From the NCBI RefSeq assembly GCF_965221685.1, contig NZ_OZ244907.1: DNA of 64,000 bases; one strand, 5' to 3'. The translations under genes were made by a program, and so were the position numbers. This DNA comes from Palauibacter sp022826685. Its GTDB lineage: Bacteria; Gemmatimonadota; Gemmatimonadetes; Palauibacterales; Palauibacteraceae. The notes under the pieces are model-generated. The model was not told the origin of the DNA, searched no databases, and saw only the letters and a list, made by a program, of their open reading frames with translations. Below, piece by piece: positions 8,341-16,259 of the stretch (the first letter of the stretch is position 1; every line of letters begins with the position of its first letter).

Positions 8341-9611
8341 CGGACGAGCGATACGAGGTAGGCGAGGCCGGTCCCGCCGAGGAGGACGAGTCCCACCCAC
8401 GTCAGCGTCACCATGCCGCGGCCCGGCCGGTGCTCCGGCGGCACCGCCTCCGACGTCACGGCGCGGAGGTTGAAGTAGCCGAGGATGGGCGCGGTGAGGA
8501 ACGCCACCGTCGTCGCGAAGTCCACCATCGCGGTGAGGCTGCCGGAGAAGCCGAGGAGGATGAAGAAGGCGATGACGGGGAGCGTGATCATGCTCCCCCA
8601 GTAGACGCGTCCCACGCGGGTCACCGTGTCCGCCGCGACGCGCCCCCGCAGGTTCGCCAGCGTGCGCTCGATCGCGCGCGGGAAGCCGTCCGTCACGGCG
8701 AGGAGGCTCGAGAAGATCGTCGCCATCGCCGCCACGAGCACGATGGGACGGGACCACGAGCCGAGCGTCGTGCTGTACATGTCGACGAGTTGCGTGGAGA
8801 AGACGGCCCCCGCGTCGCTGAGGGCGACGTCCGCCTGGTAGAGGACCGTGGCCCCCACGGACACGAAGATGAGGGCGAGGATGCCGGTGCCGACGAAGCC
8901 CACGAGGAAGTCGCGCTTCGCATCCGCGACCGACGTCCGCGCGCCCGTCGTCTTGTCCTTGGCGAGCGTCCACAGGCTGCTCCACACCGCGACGTCGACG
9001 GGCGAGGGCATCCACCCGATGAGGGCGAGTAGGAAGGCGAAGGGGACGACGGTGCCGACGACGTCGCCCGGCCAGAGCGCGAGCGTCGAGAGGTCGGCTC
9101 GCGGCGCCGCGACCAGAGCGGTCGCCACGGTCGAGAGGACGAGCATCGCGAGCAGGATCTTGATCGTGATGTCCAGGCCGCGGAAGCGTCCCACGGCGAG
9201 CACCGCCACGCAGGCGCCCATCAGCACGGCCCCCGTCGCCGCCAGCGGCCACTCCGCGCCGAAGGCGTAGCGCGTGAGGAAGGCCATGAACATCGCGAGC
9301 GCCGCCAGCGAGATGATCGCGGTCACGAGGGTGATCGCGAGGAAGAGCCACAGCGCCCAGGTGCCGATGTCGCGGTAGCCCTCGACCAGGCTCCGGCGCG
9401 TGGCCGCCGCGTAGCGCGCCCCGTACTCGAAGAAGGGATACTTGAGGACGAGCGCGAAGACGATCACGCCGACGAAGGCGAACCCCGCCTCTCCCCCCGC
9501 GCGGGTGGACTGCACGAGGTGGGAGACGCCGATGGAGGTCGCGGCCCAGATGAGCCCGGGGCCGAAGCTCCTCCAGAAGGTGGAGCGGGAACGCGCGGCG
9601 GGTTCGCTCAT
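8337..9611 (-). CDS. Nramp-like transporter, non-canonical metal site, copy 1
   Basis: Polytopic inner-membrane protein of 424 residues with about eleven hydrophobic segments and an Nramp/SLC11-like opening, FGPGLIWAATSIGVSHLVQ. Established Nramp metal transporters carry DPGN in helix 1 and MPH in helix 6. Here the helix-1 position reads IGVSHLVQ and helix 6 reads GWMPSPVDVAVWSS, so neither canonical metal motif is present. A divalent metal may still be carried, but another substrate is equally possible. It is first in a minus-strand set with MOSC (4-base overlap) and NhaC. It is divergent from the M14 peptidase, with a 186-base shared upstream region. A related copy lies at 21657-23156. Confidence 0.82.
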   Translation of the reverse strand: MSEPAARSRSTFWRSFGPGLIWAATSIGVSHLVQSTRAGGEAGFAFVGVIVFALVLKYPFFEYGARYAAATRRSLVEGYRDIGTWALWLFLAITLVTAIISLAALAMFMAFLTRYAFGAEWPLAATGAVLMGACVAVLAVGRFRGLDITIKILLAMLVLSTVATALVAAPRADLSTLALWPGDVVGTVVPFAFLLALIGWMPSPVDVAVWSSLWTLAKDKTTGARTSVADAKRDFLVGFVGTGILALIFVSVGATVLYQADVALSDAGAVFSTQLVDMYSTTLGSWSRPIVLVAAMATIFSSLLAVTDGFPRAIERTLANLRGRVAADTVTRVGRVYWGSMITLPVIAFFILLGFSGSLTAMVDFATTVAFLTAPILGYFNLRAVTSEAVPPEHRPGRGMVTLTWVGLVLLGGTGLAYLVSLVR

Positions 9612-9797
9612 TGGGTTTCCTCCGGCCGGACGTGGGCGGCGGGGCCTGGCAGCCCGGTCTCGGCACCCGCTGCCAGGATCGGATCGGCCTGAGGATGCGC
9701 CATCGCCGCCCCGAGGTGCAACGCATCGTGCAACCCCGCGGCGATCATGCGATAGTGAGTCGACGGCCGCCCGTTCCCCGTACCCGGAGATCTGCCC

Positions 9798-12449
9798 GTG
9801 CTATCCACGCTCGCGCTCGCCGCCGCGATCCAGCTTCCCGCCCAGGCGCAGGAACTCGTGCCCGGAACGCGCTACGACCCCGACATCCCGACGCTCGAAG
9901 AGGTGGCGGGACACGGCTTCCGCGACGTCGTCACGCCGCCGGACGACGTGATCCGGTACATGGAGGCACTCGCCGCCGCGGCGCCGGAGCGGACGCGTCT
10001 CATCCAATACGGGGAGAGCTGGGAGGGGCGGCCGCTCGTCGTCCTCGTCATCGGCTCGGCCGAACGCATGGCGCGGCTCGAAGAGGTGAAGGCCGGGATC
10101 GCGCGGCTCGCCGATCCCCGCGGCCTTTCCGATGAGGAGGCCGAGACGCTGGTGGCCGAGCTTCCGGTCGTCACCGCGCTGATGCACGCGATCCACGGCG
10201 ACGAGATCAGTCCCAGCGGCGCCGCGATGGCCGAAGCCTACCATCTGCTCGCGGCGATGGGGGACCCCGACGTCGAGCTCATCTTCTCCGAGTCGCTCGT
10301 CCTCATCGATCCCCTGGAGAACCCGGACGGGCGGAACCGGTTCGTGTACCAGAACGAGGTCGCGGAGGCGCGCTGGCCGGACGAGGCCCGGGTCTCCGCC
10401 GAGCACGACCCGCCGTGGCCGGGCGGCCGCGGGAACCACTACCTGTTCGACCTCAACCGCGACCTCTTCATCCAGAGCCAGGTCGAGACGCGCGGGAAGG
10501 TGGACATCTTCCTCGAGTTCCGCCCCCACATCGTGGCGGACCTGCACGAGATGGGGGGAGACGCGACCTACTTCTTCCCGCCCACCGCGCCGCCCTCCAA
10601 CCCCTGGTTCGGGGAGCGGCAGGTCGCGCTCATGGACGTGTTCGGGGAGGCGATCGCGGCACGCTTCGACGAGCGCGGGTTCGCGTACTTCAATCGGGAC
10701 GTGTACGACCTCTTCTATCCCGGATACGTGGACATGTGGCCCATGGGCTACGGCGCGCTGGGGATGACGTACGAGCAGGCGGGCGCGGGGGGTCTCAGGC
10801 TGCGGCAGTCGGACGACGACCTGCTCACGTACGGCGACGGCGTGCTGCACCACTTCACGGCGGGCATCGAGACCGCGCTCACCTCCGCGCGGAACCGGGA
10901 GCGGATCCTGCGGGACTACCTCGCGTACCTGCGCGAGGGGGTCGAACTCGGGGAGCGGGGACCGGCGGAGATCGTGCTGCACTCGGCCCACGATCCGGGG
11001 ATGGCGGAGCGGCTCGCGCTGATGCTCGTCGAGAACGGGATCGAGGTGTTCCGCGCCTCCGGGCCGGTCTCCGTCGGCGATCGCGCGCTGAGCGCGGAGT
11101 CGAGCTTCATTGTGCCGCTCGATCAGCCGGCGCACCGCTTCATCCACAACCTCCTCGACGTGCACGTCCCGATGGAGGAGGAGTTCGTGCAGCGGCAGAT
11201 CGAGCGCCGCGCGAACCGGCAGCCGGACGAAATCTACGACCTCACGGCGTGGAGCCAGCCGCTGCTGTGGGACGTGGAGGCGATCGAGACCGCCGCGACG
11301 GGTGCGCGCGGCGCGCCGCTGACCGCCGATGACGCGGCCGCGCGCCCGGAGGTGGGCGGTGGCGGCGACAGCGGGGCCGGTGGTGGCTCGACGGCGCCCC
11401 TGCCCGAGGCGCTCGTCGGTTATCTGGTCCCGTGGGGCACGAACGGGGCCGCGGCGGTGGCCGAGGCGCTGCGCGAGGGCCTCCGTGTCCGGGCCGCCGG
11501 CGCGGAGTTCACGCTGGACGGCCGCCGCTTCGGCGTCGGCACGGCCATCGTCCGGGCGGCCGAGAACGGCCCGGAGCTGCGCCAGCGCCTGGCCGGCATC
11601 GCCGCCCGGCACCGCGCCGAGGTCGTGCCGATCGACGACGCGTACGTGCGCGAGGGCATGTCGCTCGGCAGCCGCCGCGTCCGCGGGCTGCGCGAGCCGC
11701 GCGTGCTCCTCGTCTACGACGCCCCGGGCGGGAGCTACTCCGTGGGCTGGGCGCGCTACGTTCTCGAGCGCCGCTACGGCCAGCGCACGACGGCCGTGCG
11801 GGCCTCGAGTCTCGGCCGGGCGCGGCTCTCCGACTACGACGTGGTCGTCTTCCCGAGCGGCAACTACGGCGGCGCCGTAGGCGACGGCCTGGTAGACGGA
11901 CTGCGCGGCTGGATGCGCGACGGCGGCACGCTCATCACGATGGCGGAGTCATCCCGCTGGGCTTCGCGGGCGGGGCTGCTCGCCACCGAGACCGAGCGCC
12001 GGGGCGGCCGGGCCGAGAGCGACGACCCGCCGGAACCCGACACCCCGGAACAACCCATCGAATACCTCGACGCGATCTCGCCCGAGGATGAATCGCCGGA
12101 GGGCGTGCCGGGCGCGATCCTGCGCACCCTGCTCGACACGGAACACTGGCTCACCGCCGGCACGGATGGCGAGATCGGCGTCCTCGTCCAGGGCTCCCGC
12201 GTCTTCCGTCCCATCACCCTCGACGAGGGCACGAACGTCGGCCGCTACGCCGACCTCGAGAGCCTCGTGCTGAGCGGGATCGTGTGGGAGGAGTCGCGGC
12301 CGCAACTCGCGAACAAGGCCTTCCTCATCCACCAGCCGGTGGGGCGCGGCCAGGTGGTGGCCTTCGCCGAGGACCCGAACTACCGCGCCTACACGGAGGC
12401 GACGCAACTCCTGTTCATGAACGCCGTCCTCCTCGGCCCCGGCCGATAG
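9798..12449 (+). CDS. Secreted M14-family zinc carboxypeptidase
   Basis: Large exported metallopeptidase, 883 residues, probably removing C-terminal amino acids from peptides in the periplasm or outside. It starts at a GTG with GGAGA about eight bases upstream; in-frame stops at 9753 and 9756 rule out a much longer N-terminus. A short signal peptide ends near AQAQ. Zinc ligands are visible: His133 and Glu136 in AIHGDE, and His250 in ADLHEMG. The MTYEQAGAGG segment near residue 325 is a plausible site for the catalytic glutamate. A Gly/Ala-rich linker around residues 510-535 separates it from a C-terminal region (DYDVVVFPSGNYGG, GGTLITM) resembling a class I glutamine-amidotransferase fold, common in this M14 subgroup. 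Confidence 0.92.
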   Translation: MLSTLALAAAIQLPAQAQELVPGTRYDPDIPTLEEVAGHGFRDVVTPPDDVIRYMEALAAAAPERTRLIQYGESWEGRPLVVLVIGSAERMARLEEVKAGIARLADPRGLSDEEAETLVAELPVVTALMHAIHGDEISPSGAAMAEAYHLLAAMGDPDVELIFSESLVLIDPLENPDGRNRFVYQNEVAEARWPDEARVSAEHDPPWPGGRGNHYLFDLNRDLFIQSQVETRGKVDIFLEFRPHIVADLHEMGGDATYFFPPTAPPSNPWFGERQVALMDVFGEAIAARFDERGFAYFNRDVYDLFYPGYVDMWPMGYGALGMTYEQAGAGGLRLRQSDDDLLTYGDGVLHHFTAGIETALTSARNRERILRDYLAYLREGVELGERGPAEIVLHSAHDPGMAERLALMLVENGIEVFRASGPVSVGDRALSAESSFIVPLDQPAHRFIHNLLDVHVPMEEEFVQRQIERRANRQPDEIYDLTAWSQPLLWDVEAIETAATGARGAPLTADDAAARPEVGGGGDSGAGGGSTAPLPEALVGYLVPWGTNGAAAVAEALREGLRVRAAGAEFTLDGRRFGVGTAIVRAAENGPELRQRLAGIAARHRAEVVPIDDAYVREGMSLGSRRVRGLREPRVLLVYDAPGGSYSVGWARYVLERRYGQRTTAVRASSLGRARLSDYDVVVFPSGNYGGAVGDGLVDGLRGWMRDGGTLITMAESSRWASRAGLLATETERRGGRAESDDPPEPDTPEQPIEYLDAISPEDESPEGVPGAILRTLLDTEHWLTAGTDGEIGVLVQGSRVFRPITLDEGTNVGRYADLESLVLSGIVWEESRPQLANKAFLIHQPVGRGQVVAFAEDPNYRAYTEATQLLFMNAVLLGPGR

Positions 12450-12464
12450 CCCATCGCCGAAACA

Positions 12465-12556
12465 TTGCAAAAGCACGACTGCGTGCGTTGCAGGACCATG
12501 ACTAAACATATTGCAATGTGTCGACTGTCCACGTTGCAAATCGCCAAACGGGTCAT
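12465..12556. repeat. Four-unit 23-bp direct repeat array upstream of the DUF4143 gene
   Basis: TTGCA occurs at 12465, 12488, 12511 and 12534, a period of exactly 23 bases. In three of the four units a second block, (C/T)GACT, falls at the same place (units 1-3, offset 12-16); the rest of each unit is not conserved. Units 1, 3 and 4 extend the first block to the palindrome TTGCAA. The 23 bases before and after the array do not carry the motif. The spacing is not a multiple of three, so coding constraint does not explain it. The array fills the gap between the M14 gene and the ATPase start. It is a candidate multi-site operator or iteron-like array. Confidence 0.75.
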
Positions 12557-12568
12557 CATATTCCGATC

Positions 12569-13873
12569 ATGGTACCCGATCTTCGATCCGTTTCGAACTA
12601 CATCCCCCGCGTCGCGGACCGCGAGTTGGCCCGGCGTCTCGCTTCCGCGGGGGCTGTCGTCATCGAGGGCCCCCGCGTCTGCGGAAAAACGACGACCGCC
12701 CGGCAGGCGGCATCGAGCGAGGTGCTCATAGACGCAGATCCGTCCGTGGACGAGGCGATGGCGGTGGACCCGCGGCTCCTCCTGGAAGGTCCCGAACCCC
12801 GGCTGATCGACGAGTGGCAGCTGGAACCGGCCATTTGGAACTACATCCGCCGGGCGGTGGATGACCGCCCCGGCAGAGGGCACTTCATTCTCACGGGCTC
12901 GGCGGTCCCCCCAGACGACATCACGCGGCACACGGGCGCCGGACGGATGAGTCGACTTCGGCTCCGTCCCATGTCGCTGTTCGAGTTGGGGGGCACGAAG
13001 GACTACCTCCCGCGGAAGCCTGCCGGCGGCCGCGTCTCGTTGAAGCGCCTGCTCCGCGGAGAGGCCGCGCCGAGCCTGAAACACGAACTGTCGCTCGACG
13101 ACATCGCGGAGCTGCTGTGCGTGGGCGGATGGCCCGGGCACCTCCGCGCACCGTCGGTGGAAGACGCGATGGTGGCGAACCGGGACTACCTCGACGAGAT
13201 CTGTCGCACCGACATCCGCCGTGTCGATGGGATCGCGAGAGATCCCGAAAGGGTGAGACGGTTCCTGAGTTCGATCGCACGCAATACGGCGACGTGTGCC
13301 ACCGTCGCCACGATGGCGGGAGACGCGGGCGGATCGGACGCCTCCCTCTCGCGCGAGAGCGCCCACTCGTACCTGGGCGCGCTCGAACGGCTCATGGTTG
13401 TCGAGCATCAGCCGCCGTGGGCCCCGCACCTTCGCTCGCGTTCGCGGCTCAGGAACACGCCGAAGCGGCACTTCGCGGACCCGTCTCTCGCCGTGGCCGC
13501 CCTGGGCGCCGGACCGGAACACCTGTTGCGCGACCTTCATTGGTTCGGGTTCCTCTTCGAATCCATGGCCGTGCGGGACCTGCGCGTGTACGCACAAGAC
13601 AACCGCGCGAGCGTCTACCACTACCGCGACAACACCGACCTCGAGGTGGACGCGATCGTGGACGGAGGGCCGAACAGGTGGGCGGCCTTCGAAATCAAGC
13701 TCGGCGCAGGACGGATCGAAGAGGCGGCGCAGACTCTCCTCAAGTTCGCGGACCGGGTCGATACGGAGCGTACCGGCCAACCGGCGGCGCTGGGCGTGAT
13801 CACGGGCAGCCCCTACGGCTACCACCGCCCCGATGGCGTGAGCGTCATTCCCGTCGGATCGCTCGGACCGTAA
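12569..13873 (+). CDS. AAA ATPase with DUF4143 C-terminal domain
   Basis: ATP-binding protein of 434 residues in the AAA_14/DUF4143 family. Seen: Walker A GPRVCGKTT near residue 38, a Walker B-like PRLIDEWQ near residue 86, the sensor-type stretch HFILTGSA, then the DUF4143 part (LLCVGGWPGHLR, RHFADPSLAVAALG, LFESMAVRDLRVYA). The end (LEVDAIVDGG, FEIKLG) resembles a PD-(D/E)XK nuclease core, as in other family members. The biological role of these proteins is not established; they are patchily distributed and often look horizontally moved. The ATG at 12569 gives the family's usual start; an in-frame ATG at 12518 would lie inside the repeat array. A strong hairpin follows the gene. Confidence 0.87.
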   Translation: MVPDLRSVSNYIPRVADRELARRLASAGAVVIEGPRVCGKTTTARQAASSEVLIDADPSVDEAMAVDPRLLLEGPEPRLIDEWQLEPAIWNYIRRAVDDRPGRGHFILTGSAVPPDDITRHTGAGRMSRLRLRPMSLFELGGTKDYLPRKPAGGRVSLKRLLRGEAAPSLKHELSLDDIAELLCVGGWPGHLRAPSVEDAMVANRDYLDEICRTDIRRVDGIARDPERVRRFLSSIARNTATCATVATMAGDAGGSDASLSRESAHSYLGALERLMVVEHQPPWAPHLRSRSRLRNTPKRHFADPSLAVAALGAGPEHLLRDLHWFGFLFESMAVRDLRVYAQDNRASVYHYRDNTDLEVDAIVDGGPNRWAAFEIKLGAGRIEEAAQTLLKFADRVDTERTGQPAALGVITGSPYGYHRPDGVSVIPVGSLGP

Positions 13874-13892
13874 CCGGATCCGTCACGCCGTA

Positions 13893-13925
13893 ACGCCCCG
13901 TTCGAACCGGTGTCGAACGGGGCGT
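13893..13925. terminator. Perfect 13-bp hairpin between convergent genes
   Basis: ACGCCCCGTTCGA (13893-13905) pairs perfectly with TCGAACGGGGCGT (13913-13925) around a 7-base loop. It sits 20 bases after the ATPase stop and 50 bases before the end of the convergent S9 peptidase gene. There is no T run on either side, so it may be a bidirectional hairpin that blocks read-through rather than a textbook intrinsic terminator. Confidence 0.7.
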
Positions 13926-13974
13926 CTGTCGGTGGATCAGACCGGGCGGCTACGCCCGGCGCGGCGGCTGCAAG

Positions 13975-16053
13975 TCAGGAGGCTTCGTCGTCGGAGACGG
14001 CGCGGGTGTCGTCGTCGTCGTGGGTGCCGAAGCGCTCGAACCAGGTGCGCAGGAAGAGCTGCGTGCGCAGGAAGTTCGACGGCGTGCTGCTCGTCCCGTG
14101 CCACTCGTTGCGGAAGCGGATCATCGCCGTGGGCACCCGCTCCATCTTGAGCGCCTGATAGTACTCCTCCGTCTGGGGCATCGGCGTCCGCAGGTCCATC
14201 TCCCCCGTCATCAGCATCGTCGGCGTCGTCACGTTGCCCACGTACATGAGCGGCGAGCGGCGCAGGTGCTCGGAGGGATCGTCCCACGGGAAGTGCTCGA
14301 AGTTGCGGTACCAGCCGGGGCCGTCCGTCGTCCCCACGAAGGAGAGCCAGTTCGTGACCGGGCAGTTCGCCGAGGCGGCGCGGAAGCGGTCCGTGTGGCC
14401 GACGACCCACGAGGTGAGCACGCCGCCGCCGGAGCAGCCGTACACGAACATGTTGTCCTCGTCGATATAGCCGCGGTCCACGACCTCGTCGACGCCCGCC
14501 ATCAGGTCGTCGAAGTCCTGCGACGGATAGGCGTTCTTGATCGCGTTCCCGAAGTCCGTGCCGTACCCGGAGCTGCCGCGTGGGTTGGTGTAGACGACGA
14601 CGTAGCCGTTCGCGGCGTGCTCCTGCCAGCCGAAGTTGAACCCGGTGTTGTACATCCCGTGCGGTCCGCCGTGGATCGACAGGATGAGCGGATACTTCTT
14701 CGACGGATCGAAGTCGGGCGGCTTCACGATCCAGCCCTGGATGTCCCAGTCGCCCACCGACTTGTACCAGATCTCCTCGACCTCGCCGAGCGTGACGCCC
14801 GCCAGCACGTCGTCGTTCACGTGCGTGAGTTGCATGACGTTGCCGCCGTCGTCGAGATCGAAGGAGACGACGTCGCCGGGACCGTGCGGCTCCGTCAGCG
14901 TGCCCATCGCCTTCCCGTCGTCCGTGAACGAGCTGAGGCTGAGGAGGTGGTTGCCGTTCGTGACCTGCGTCACGCCGCCGTCCACGGAGGCGAAGTGCAG
15001 GTTGCGCGTGCCCTCGCGGTTCACGTTGAAGTAGACGCCGCTCCCGTCCGGCGCCCACATGAGCTGCGGGCTCCCCCGCATGCCGCGGTCGAAGTCGCCG
15101 GAGATCTGCCGCACGCCGGAGCCGTCAGGGTTCATCACGTAGAGGTGGGAGTTCCGGTACGTGTCGTCGTTCCAGTCCTGTCCGGAATAGGCGACGAGGC
15201 TGCCGTCGGGCGAGGGATAGGCGCCCCCGTCCGGGCCGCGGCGCGTGGTGAGCTGCCGGATCGCGCCCGAGGCGACGTTCACGGCGTAGATCTCGGACTC
15301 GCGCCAGTTGTACTCGGAGTCCTCCTCCCGCAGCGACGAGAAGTAGATCTCGCTCCCATCCGCGCTCCACTGGGGGTTGCCGTGGTTCCACATGCCGTCG
15401 GTGAGCTGCCGCGGCGTGCCGCCGTCGGCCGGGACGACGAAGACGTGGGAGTGGCCCTGGTCGACGTATCCGCGGCGGTCCTGACGATAATCCATGCGGG
15501 TGACGATCTTCGGGCCTTCCGTCCACTTCGCGCCGTCCGGGCGGCTCGGCAGGTCGATCGGCCAGCTCTCCTCGTCCTCGACCAGCATCGTGAACGCGAT
15601 GTGCGTGCCGTCCGGCGACCAGCGCAGGCTGCCGGGCGAGTGCTCCAGCCGCGTGATCTGGGTCGTCGCGCCCTCCGCGTCCATCCAGCGCACGAAGATC
15701 TGCGAGCCCTCCGGCTCACCCGACGCCGTGAAGGCGATGCGCGTGCCGTCCGGAGACCAGATCGCGCCGGACCCGTCGATCAGCTCCCGCTTGCGGGTGC
15801 CGTCGGCGTTCATGATGTAGAGCGTGGACTCCCAGCGGTCGTTGATCTGGTCGATCCAGCCGCGCGTGTAGACGACGTGGCGGCCGTCCGGGGAGATCTG
15901 GGGATTGGAGACCCGTTCCCAGTCCATGTACATGTCGAGGGAGAGCGTCTTCATCCCGTTGCCGTTCTGGGCCGAGAGCGGCGCCGAGCCGGCCAGGCCG
16001 ACGAACGAGAGAAGAACGAGGCTCGCAAAAGCGATGCGGGCGGCGCGATACAT
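13975..16053 (-). CDS. Secreted S9-family prolyl oligopeptidase/acylaminoacyl peptidase
   Basis: Exported serine peptidase of 692 residues. The signal peptide ends near PLSAQ. An N-terminal seven-bladed-propeller region has WD40-like PD40 strands (ISPDGRHVVYT, WSPDGTRIAFT, WSADGSEIYFS, PSPDGSLVAYS), followed by the alpha/beta-hydrolase domain. The catalytic triad can be read: Ser541 in GCSGGG, Asp620 in GEMDLRTP, His652 in NEWHGTSS. It likely cleaves short peptides entering the periplasm. The ATG at 16053 has AGGAGG five to six bases upstream, so longer N-termini are excluded. It is divergent from the FG-GAP/LVIVD gene over a 206-base shared region. The C-terminus is unusually acidic (DDDDTRAVSDDEAS). 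Confidence 0.94.
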   Translation of the reverse strand: MYRAARIAFASLVLLSFVGLAGSAPLSAQNGNGMKTLSLDMYMDWERVSNPQISPDGRHVVYTRGWIDQINDRWESTLYIMNADGTRKRELIDGSGAIWSPDGTRIAFTASGEPEGSQIFVRWMDAEGATTQITRLEHSPGSLRWSPDGTHIAFTMLVEDEESWPIDLPSRPDGAKWTEGPKIVTRMDYRQDRRGYVDQGHSHVFVVPADGGTPRQLTDGMWNHGNPQWSADGSEIYFSSLREEDSEYNWRESEIYAVNVASGAIRQLTTRRGPDGGAYPSPDGSLVAYSGQDWNDDTYRNSHLYVMNPDGSGVRQISGDFDRGMRGSPQLMWAPDGSGVYFNVNREGTRNLHFASVDGGVTQVTNGNHLLSLSSFTDDGKAMGTLTEPHGPGDVVSFDLDDGGNVMQLTHVNDDVLAGVTLGEVEEIWYKSVGDWDIQGWIVKPPDFDPSKKYPLILSIHGGPHGMYNTGFNFGWQEHAANGYVVVYTNPRGSSGYGTDFGNAIKNAYPSQDFDDLMAGVDEVVDRGYIDEDNMFVYGCSGGGVLTSWVVGHTDRFRAASANCPVTNWLSFVGTTDGPGWYRNFEHFPWDDPSEHLRRSPLMYVGNVTTPTMLMTGEMDLRTPMPQTEEYYQALKMERVPTAMIRFRNEWHGTSSTPSNFLRTQLFLRTWFERFGTHDDDDTRAVSDDEAS

Positions 16054-16219
16054 GATGACCTCCTGCCGAAAGCGGGATATGTGCAGATCTGTAACGTAAT
16101 CCCGGGAATGTGCGGAAGGAAACCATCGGGGCCGGGGCGGGTGCCGGCGTGGTGCCGGGCTGGGCGCTGGCGTCTCCGCCCGGTGGGAATGCAGCTTGCA
16201 TGCGGTGGTCGTCTGCATG

Positions 16220-16233
16220 TGTCATCGATGACA
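16220..16233. promoter_or_regulatory. 14-bp perfect palindrome in a divergent intergenic region
   Basis: TGTCATCGATGACA is a perfect 14-base palindrome, 26 bases before the ATG of the FG-GAP/LVIVD gene and 166 bases before the divergent S9 peptidase. Its place and symmetry suit a dimeric regulator's operator. No regulator gene lies nearby, and I cannot assign a family. Confidence 0.4.
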
Positions 16234-16259
16234 GGACGGAATTTCGGGAGAGGTATCCA

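Noticed and set aside
8341..9726. Long minus-strand open frame continuing upstream of the MOSC start
   Set aside because: It is the shadow of the Nramp-like gene in another frame: Arg/Pro/Gly-rich, no domain, and the MOSC ATG at 8340 overlaps the upstream stop as a normal coupled start.
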